A DNA stretch of 40,622 nucleotides. Origin: Verrucomicrobiota bacterium. Its GTDB lineage: Bacteria > Verrucomicrobiota > Lentisphaeria > Oligosphaerales > Oligosphaeraceae. The translations under genes were made by a program, and so were the position numbers. Where the stretch lies: the NCBI GenBank assembly GCA_019136135.1, contig JAGVUR010000208.1, positions 1 through 40,622 on the forward strand. Reading direction: 5' to 3'. The notes beneath the pieces are model-generated. The model was not told the origin of the DNA, did no database searches, and saw only the letters and a program-made list of their open reading frames with translations. Numbering within the stretch: the first letter of the stretch is position 1; every line of letters begins with the position of its first letter. Positions 36,529 through 40,622 of the stretch are shown here, piece after piece.

Positions 36529-36744
36529 CCAATGACTCGACGATGGGAAATGTCAAAAGTCAGGTGTACATGCCTGTTTATTTAATGTCTATGGGATGAC
36601 TCTGAAAAAACACACTGTTTGACTTGAATCTTCGGAACTTTGGTATTTATTCCTTATTATCTATTGGAGAGTAGTTTTGGCAGATTGATGATTATTATGG
36701 AATGTTTCGGCATCATTGCTTTTGCAAATGAAAAATCAGCAAGT

Positions 36745-36815
36745 CGTAGCCACACGCTACGGGATTTGTCGCATCCCGTCCCGTATGGCTTTTTTGTTTC
36801 CGATAGTCGCATACG
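36745..36815 (+). ncRNA. Structured leader with terminator-like hairpin
   Basis: A stem of 18 positions with three mismatches (36748-36765 with 36773-36790), a 7-nt loop and a T6 run (36790-36795) resembles an intrinsic terminator. Alternative pairings exist: CGTAGC-CACAC-GCTACG (36745-36761) uses the left arm, and CGTATG (36782-36787) with CATACG (36810-36815) uses the right arm. Competing stems around a T-run are typical of attenuators or regulatory RNAs. It lies just upstream of the SIR2 operon, on the same strand. Confidence 0.5.
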
Positions 36816-36830
36816 AAAGGACAAGACGAC

Positions 36831-36887
36831 ATGGTCGATACAACCCAAAAACTAGATTTGGAATGGAAGCTTGATGAGAAAGATTAA
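36831..36887 (+). CDS. Possible 18-residue leader peptide
   Basis: ATG to TAA, reading MVDTTQKLDLEWKLDEKD. AAGG lies about 10 nt upstream. It starts 16 nt after the structured leader and overlaps the next small frame by 14 bp. It is too short to judge by composition; its position suggests a leader peptide. Confidence 0.3.
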   Translation: MVDTTQKLDLEWKLDEKD

Positions 36888-36984
36888 GGGATTTCTTCTA
36901 AACCTGCTACCGAACTATCTACATGGAAAGAACGCCAATTGCATGAAAAACATAAAAATCAGGACAAAACAAAGAAGAAGGTAA
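36874..36984 (+). CDS. Possible 36-residue basic peptide
   Basis: ATG to TAA; begins MRKIKGFLLNLLPNYLHGK and ends IKIRTKQRRR, a short hydrophobic stretch followed by a very basic tail. It ends 6 nt before the 147-residue gene and overlaps the preceding mini-frame, so coupled translation is possible. The ribosome site is weak (GGAAG). It could be a real small partner, or simply leader sequence. Confidence 0.3.
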   Translation: MRKIKGFLLNLLPNYLHGKNANCMKNIKIRTKQRRR

Positions 36985-36990
36985 GCAACC

Positions 36991-37434
36991 ATGAGTGAAG
37001 AAACTACGCCTAAGAAGTACACCATAAAATGCAGAATCAAGTCAGTGAATGTGAATCTTGAGGACGGGAATCTATATTTGACACTTGCTGGAACAGACTA
37101 TTATTTTCTGGAAGAAGACAAGATTAATTATAATTTTTGGTATGAAAAGAATGATAATAATAATCCAATCTTTGAATACAAGGAGAGAGATAAAAAAGGG
37201 CATAAGGCAAGTGTAGAGTATGTGGCGAATATTCAGCATACGGTGAATGTAGAGGATAAAAACAAAAATAAATTTGACATCAATCTTATAAATTATAATA
37301 CAACTCAGCTTTTCTTGTCTTTGTTAACATCAGGGACAATATGCTCAATTACTGCTACTAAAGTCGATACTCCCCCCAAGGGGGATCCTCCTCAAGTACC
37401 CATCACCATCACCTCCATCAAAGTCGAGGCATAG
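36991..37434 (+). CDS. 147-residue AT-rich orphan, partner of the SIR2 protein
   Basis: A 147-residue protein of no family I recognise. It looks all-beta: KYTIKCRIKSVNVNLEDGNL, YLTLAGTDYYFLEE, a polar Asn/Lys-rich middle (YEKNDNNNPIFEYKERDKK), then strands near the C-terminus (ICSITATKVD, VPITITSIKVEA). The fold could be OB-like, so nucleic-acid or ligand binding is a possibility only. AGAAGG lies 9 nt before ATG. Its stop is 2 nt before the SIR2 start codon, so both are made from one mRNA. It is very AT-rich compared with most of the window, a sign of transfer. In two-gene defence systems a small partner of this kind often senses the phage or restrains the effector. Confidence 0.7.
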   Translation: MSEETTPKKYTIKCRIKSVNVNLEDGNLYLTLAGTDYYFLEEDKINYNFWYEKNDNNNPIFEYKERDKKGHKASVEYVANIQHTVNVEDKNKNKFDINLINYNTTQLFLSLLTSGTICSITATKVDTPPKGDPPQVPITITSIKVEA

Positions 37435-37436
37435 TG

Positions 37437-38837
37437 ATGACTTATTGGCCGAAGAATGTCATACTATGGGGTGCTGGCGCCACGGCGTCATTAGGGATGC
37501 CTACCAGCAACCACCAGTCTTCATTTGTCACCCAAATTGCCAATGATCAGGATATCAAGCGTTTTCTATTGGAAGAAGATCGGGAGTTGCTTGATCGAGA
37601 CTCCTATACTAAACTCAAGTCTTTGCTGAAGCTTGTGCCTAATCGGTGTGCGCACGATGGCTCTGATTTGCCCAAAGAAGGCGAAAAGTTACTTGCCATC
37701 CAGGATGTGTTCAATCTTCTGGCAATCTACAAGAAGAACCGACGCGAGCTTTTTGTTGAAGGATGCGATGCCTCCTTGACACATAATGACATTTGCCAGG
37801 CCGAGTCATTGCTTAATGAGCTGATTTCAGCCTATTTCCGCAAGAAATATGCTGAAATGCTAGACACTAAAGGGCAAGCACTCGACACCTACTACGCCAT
37901 TTACAAAACACTTGCTGAACATGCGATGCAACAAAAGATGAAGGCTTATAACGAAGGCAAGGATTTCACGACTCGGGAACATGGACTCCTGGATTACGCC
38001 TTTGTCAACTTCAATTGGGATGCGATCATTCTATGGATTATCTTCAATGTCCACAAGGAATTGAACGATACAAAAAAGTACTATGTGGGCAGCCCTGCAG
38101 TCAAGCTGAAGGTTTTCAACGACTTCTCCACCTACCTTGCCTGCAAGCGCATCCCCAAGCCCTTCGACAAGGCTTCGGGCAATATCTGGTATCCCTACAA
38201 TGAAGCGATCATTCAGCGACTGAATGACCTTGAGCATCGATATGACCAGCGCATTGTCCTTGGAAAGTTCTACCAACCACACGGCAGCTTTAACTGGTAC
38301 GAATGCCCCCATTGCGGAAAGCTAAATATGACCATGGGAAACAAATGGGACATTCATTCTGAAACTTTCTTCCCTAAAGGAAAATCAGAGGACAGGCAAT
38401 GCCTTTTCTGTGAAACACCTATTAGATCGGATTATAACATTCGCCTAGTCCAGACACCATTCAAGGATGAAAACCCTCCCTATCTGGAGGAAATCCAGCG
38501 TGATATGCTGACTTGCATCGAACATGCCGAGCATCTTGTTTTCGCAGGCTTCTCGCTGCCGGAAGACGACCTGATGTACCGTTCGATTTTTTCCGCCAGG
38601 CACAATCCCGATGTTAAGGTCACAATACTGGATTACGATCCGTCAAAAGCACACGAGGGATTCCTAGAACTCAAATCTGCTAAAAATGAAACAGCCTATC
38701 GGATTGCCAGCACACTGGGTGCTAAAGAAGAAAATATACGTGTCAATTTTGAAGGCATACCCAAAGTGTTCAAAAGCGGAGATTCCATAGACAAACAGAA
38801 AGTGCTAGATATTTTTCTCCGTACCAAAACGCAATGA
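37437..38837 (+). CDS. SIR2-family protein with zinc ribbon (defence NADase candidate)
   Basis: A 466-residue SIR2-like protein. The glycine-rich NAD loop is VILWGAGATASLGMPTS (residues 8-24). The catalytic Asn region is FVNFNWD (Asn193, Asp195). The catalytic His is in QPHGSFNWY (His282), followed by a zinc ribbon of CPHC (290-293) and CLFC (322-325). The late Rossmann block is LVFAGFSLPEDDLMYRS (368-384). Helices between 30 and 180 form an inserted domain. All catalytic residues are kept, so it should bind and probably cleave NAD+. Stand-alone SIR2 proteins of this type are common abortive-infection effectors that deplete NAD+ on phage attack. GAGG lies 7 nt before ATG. No HerA, Argonaute, TIR, STAND or reverse transcriptase gene is present, so it fits no SIR2 system I know. 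Confidence 0.85.
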   Translation: MTYWPKNVILWGAGATASLGMPTSNHQSSFVTQIANDQDIKRFLLEEDRELLDRDSYTKLKSLLKLVPNRCAHDGSDLPKEGEKLLAIQDVFNLLAIYKKNRRELFVEGCDASLTHNDICQAESLLNELISAYFRKKYAEMLDTKGQALDTYYAIYKTLAEHAMQQKMKAYNEGKDFTTREHGLLDYAFVNFNWDAIILWIIFNVHKELNDTKKYYVGSPAVKLKVFNDFSTYLACKRIPKPFDKASGNIWYPYNEAIIQRLNDLEHRYDQRIVLGKFYQPHGSFNWYECPHCGKLNMTMGNKWDIHSETFFPKGKSEDRQCLFCETPIRSDYNIRLVQTPFKDENPPYLEEIQRDMLTCIEHAEHLVFAGFSLPEDDLMYRSIFSARHNPDVKVTILDYDPSKAHEGFLELKSAKNETAYRIASTLGAKEENIRVNFEGIPKVFKSGDSIDKQKVLDIFLRTKTQ

Positions 38838-38986
38838 CATAGCCTTCCTTGTTCCTGTATAATGCATGTCAAGAACACCGATAGCAAAAGCAAACCTGCC
38901 ATTGGAGTTGATTTCCTCGAAACCACACATAAATTCAAGCATGACAACCTCATTGGTGAACAGTAATATTTTATTCTGAAAATTTC

Positions 38987-38992
38987 TATAAT
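38987..38992 (+). promoter_or_regulatory. -10 box directly before the HNH gene
   Basis: A perfect TATAAT ends 8 nt before the ATG at 39001. Transcription would begin at or within a few bases of the start codon, and there is no Shine-Dalgarno sequence, so the HNH mRNA may be leaderless. No clear -35 box was found. Confidence 0.5.
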
Positions 38993-39000
38993 ACACTGCA

Positions 39001-39738
39001 ATGGCAACCGGCAAGAAATGGACACGCGAAGAACTTAAGCTGGCGTTGAATCTGTATTCGCGCCTGCCTTTTGGTCGTCTCCATTCGCACAATCCTGATA
39101 TTATCTGCCTTGCTGAACATTTGGGACGTACTGCCGGTTCAGTGGCAATGAAACTGGGCAATTTCGCAGCAATTGATCCAGATCTGGAACGTACTGGTCT
39201 GCGATCATATAGCCGTTTGGACGCTGAAATTTGGCATGAATACTTTGCCAGTGAGGAAATGATGCTTGAGGCTGACAGGCAAGTCCAGGCAATTCTCCAC
39301 GGAACTGCTCCAGTTGTGGAAACCATCGTGGACTACTCAGCAAGGGATGCCACTGCAAATGTCAATGTCCGAACGCATCAGCACATCTTCAGGGAGATTG
39401 TCCTGAGCAACTTTTCCGACACCTGTTGCGTTACTGGCATCAACCAGTCGGAACTGCTTGTAGCTAGCCACATTAAACCCTGGGCTGCCGACATGGGCAA
39501 CCGTCTCAATCCGCATAACGGCCTGTGTTTGAATGCCCTGCACGACAAAGCATTCGACCGGGGATTGATTACCTTGGACGAATCCCTAAAGGTCGTTATC
39601 TCGCCAAAGTTGCCTAGAATTACCCAGCTATCATTTATCCTGGACTATGAGGGACATCTCATCACCCGTCCAGAGAAATTTATGCCTGACAAGACATTCC
39701 TGGACTACCATCGTGAACACATCTTCAGGGCAGGATGA
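39001..39738 (+). CDS. HNH endonuclease (restriction-type)
   Basis: A 245-residue predicted nuclease. The N-terminal domain (WTREELKLALNLYSRLPFG, then HNPDIICLAEHLGRTAGSVA) is a helical DNA-binding module. The C-terminal HNH core has paired Cys142/Cys143 in DTCCVTGI, then ASHIKPW (His157), NPHNGLCLNALHDKAFDRG (Asn173, His181). This architecture is common beside restriction-modification and other defence genes and probably cuts foreign DNA. No methyltransferase is linked. It lies 163 bp after the SIR2 gene with its own promoter, so it is a neighbour in a defence island and not clearly part of the same system. Confidence 0.85.
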   Translation: MATGKKWTREELKLALNLYSRLPFGRLHSHNPDIICLAEHLGRTAGSVAMKLGNFAAIDPDLERTGLRSYSRLDAEIWHEYFASEEMMLEADRQVQAILHGTAPVVETIVDYSARDATANVNVRTHQHIFREIVLSNFSDTCCVTGINQSELLVASHIKPWAADMGNRLNPHNGLCLNALHDKAFDRGLITLDESLKVVISPKLPRITQLSFILDYEGHLITRPEKFMPDKTFLDYHREHIFRAG

Positions 39739-39929
39739 ATGATGATTGGAAAATTGGATAACTATGGGTAACTCAAGTAAAACTATGAACCCATATTTCT
39801 CTCCCTATCAAGTCAAAAAATGATATGGAAAATCCCTGATAACTTCACCCTTCAGTACTCCTTGTGTAGAGAACATTGTACAAAACTCAACGCCGCCACT
39901 TTCGAGGCGTACGACACGTCTCAGCCATC
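39739..39929. other. Short intergenic region
   Basis: About 190 bp between the HNH gene and the DUF1848 remnant. I see no gene, promoter or terminator in it. Confidence 0.4.
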
Positions 39930-40214
39930 TCATAGCAACAAGCCCTGAGACTTATCCACGCATCGTTTCATTGGTCGCAGCGTGATCTTGTCATCGGGAC
40001 TGATATTACTACAGAGTATTGGCGAATCGGGATTATAGGCTTGCGAATTGGCGGTGAGCTTTTCCGGGTTATGGTTTGCGTAGCAGTAGAGGCAGCGATG
40101 CCGACACGTGCTGTAGGCGCCGATGTCGATGCTTTCCACGCAGCTGAATTCCTTGAGCTGGCTCTTGTCAGAAACAGTGCTGTTGGGCATTGCTCTGTCG
40201 ATGTTGATTTCCAA
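39930..40214 (-). pseudogene. DUF1848 C-terminal remnant
   Basis: The minus-strand frame reads CVESIDIGAYSTCRHRCLYC, then YANHNPEKLTANSQ, and PDSPILCSNISPDDKITLRP. This is the well-conserved C-terminus of DUF1848 proteins (CVESIDIGxYNTCxHGCxYCYAN...DPxSPLL). Only about 80 of the usual 280 or so residues remain; the sequence upstream does not continue the family in any frame. A 5'-truncated dead gene. Confidence 0.65.
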
Positions 40215-40318
40215 CCTGTTCGGAATCCCAGTCGGGGATCATTTCTCGCTCTATATTTTCGACTCTCTGGGAACCTTGAAAACTGCATTCAGGCTGGGGG
40301 TGCTAGGCAGCGATTTTT

Positions 40319-40622
40319 TTAGGGAGTATTTTCGCGAATACGTTCAATTAAACGATAGACGGTACTTCCTGTTTTTCGCGGCCAATCAACACAGGGCGGT
40401 TGGTCTCGATTCTTTGCCCGTTGCACTGCCTGATTAATTCGTTCTGGAGTGAAAAGGTGGGCAGGAATCCCTTTGTCATAGTCTGGCAGATACTTTTTCA
40501 GGCGACGGCTGCAGCCTAATGCGGAGGTAATGTTGTTTCCGTCCTCAAAGTGGAGTAGCAGCCAATACTCGACTTAGGATTGCTGAGTGCAAAACCATAA
40601 TTTTCTTTCGAGACGGCCCAGG
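40319..40622 (-). pseudogene. RloB-like gene fragment, frameshifted, at window edge
   Basis: From the right edge the minus strand reads WAVSKENYGFALSNPK, and then, one frame over, EYWLLLHFEDGNNITSALGC, RRLKKYLPDYDKGIPAHLF, ending RLIERIRENTP. RloB proteins carry just this block (ALSNPxFExWLLLHFE). Adding one base near 40575 would join the halves as NPKFEYWLLLHFEDG, so a single-base deletion has broken the gene. RloB is a predicted TOPRIM-like nuclease first seen inside type I restriction loci, and usually follows RloA, which would lie outside the window. Confidence 0.65.

Larger units (their letters stand above)
35965..36747. other. AT-rich intergenic region with repeats
   Basis: No convincing gene. 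It holds a perfect small inverted repeat (CATTTTC-N6-GAAAATG, 36276-36295), the heptamer array and the second copy of the REP-like element. Open frames across the array are artefacts of the repeat (RNAECGM read over and over). Confidence 0.6.

Noticed and set aside
36237..36585. Overlapping open frames across the heptamer array
   Set aside because: They translate the repeat itself (RNAECGM repeated) and have no other coding signal.
36745..38837. Retron (structured RNA plus SIR2 effector)
   Set aside because: No reverse transcriptase frame is present in the operon or nearby.
40123..40437. Plus-strand frame of about 100 residues
   Set aside because: It lies opposite the DUF1848 and RloB-like fragments, which explain this DNA better.

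Overview
The window most resembles an anaerobic, Gram-negative member of the PVC group, with Lentisphaerae (Victivallales/Oligosphaera-like) as my best guess. This is an inference. It rests on secreted and outer-membrane proteins, clear Shine-Dalgarno sequences, a cluster of URO-D-fold methyltransferase-like genes with a corrinoid protein, a glycyl radical enzyme, a membrane pyrophosphatase, an oxaloacetate-decarboxylase-type sodium pump subunit, and a heptamer (GGAATGC) tandem repeat. No rRNA, tRNA or other phylogenetic marker is present.

Layout. 1-3022 (minus): a secreted protein of unknown function followed by a secreted formylglycine-generating-enzyme-like protein that runs off the left edge. 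3023-5956: an AT-rich secreted orphan between two transposase remnants (IS200-like and IS1380-like). 5957-15077 (plus): a solitary URO-D-like protein, a metallophosphoesterase/PQQ-propeller protein, a 1351-residue protein with about 30 'LFPL/FPY' beta-strand repeats, and an 11-repeat Sel1 protein. 15144-18126 (plus): an SGNH/sialate-O-acetylesterase-like hydrolase coupled to a glycyl radical enzyme. 18127-18855: dispersed palindromic repeats. 18856-25045: an AraC regulator divergent from a five-gene cluster (MtaA-like zinc methyltransferase, corrinoid protein, three URO-D-like proteins), with a symmetric divergent promoter between them. 25187-27223: a polytopic membrane orphan. 27447-32222 (plus): a zinc-uptake locus (Cys/His-rich small protein, His-rich outer-membrane barrel, ZnuA, ZnuC, ZnuB). 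32398-35902 (minus): OadB-type decarboxylase beta subunit and membrane pyrophosphatase. 35903-36990: repeats and a structured leader. 36991-40622: a defence-island-like stretch with a 147-residue AT-rich orphan tightly linked to a SIR2-family NADase-like protein, an HNH endonuclease, and the decayed ends of a DUF1848 gene and an RloB-like gene.

How the genes may work together. The AraC-controlled cluster has the parts of a corrinoid-dependent methyl-transfer pathway: corrinoid carrier, zinc methyltransferase and candidate substrate-specific URO-D-fold enzymes. The esterase and glycyl radical enzyme probably act in sequence on an unidentified substrate. HppA and OadB are both ion pumps typical of energy-limited anaerobes. 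The best candidate for an undescribed system is the structured leader, tiny ORFs, 147-residue protein and SIR2 protein at 36.7-38.8 kb. It matches none of the multi-gene SIR2 defence systems I know and sits next to other defence-type genes. No similarity searches could be run, so family calls rest on motifs read by eye.
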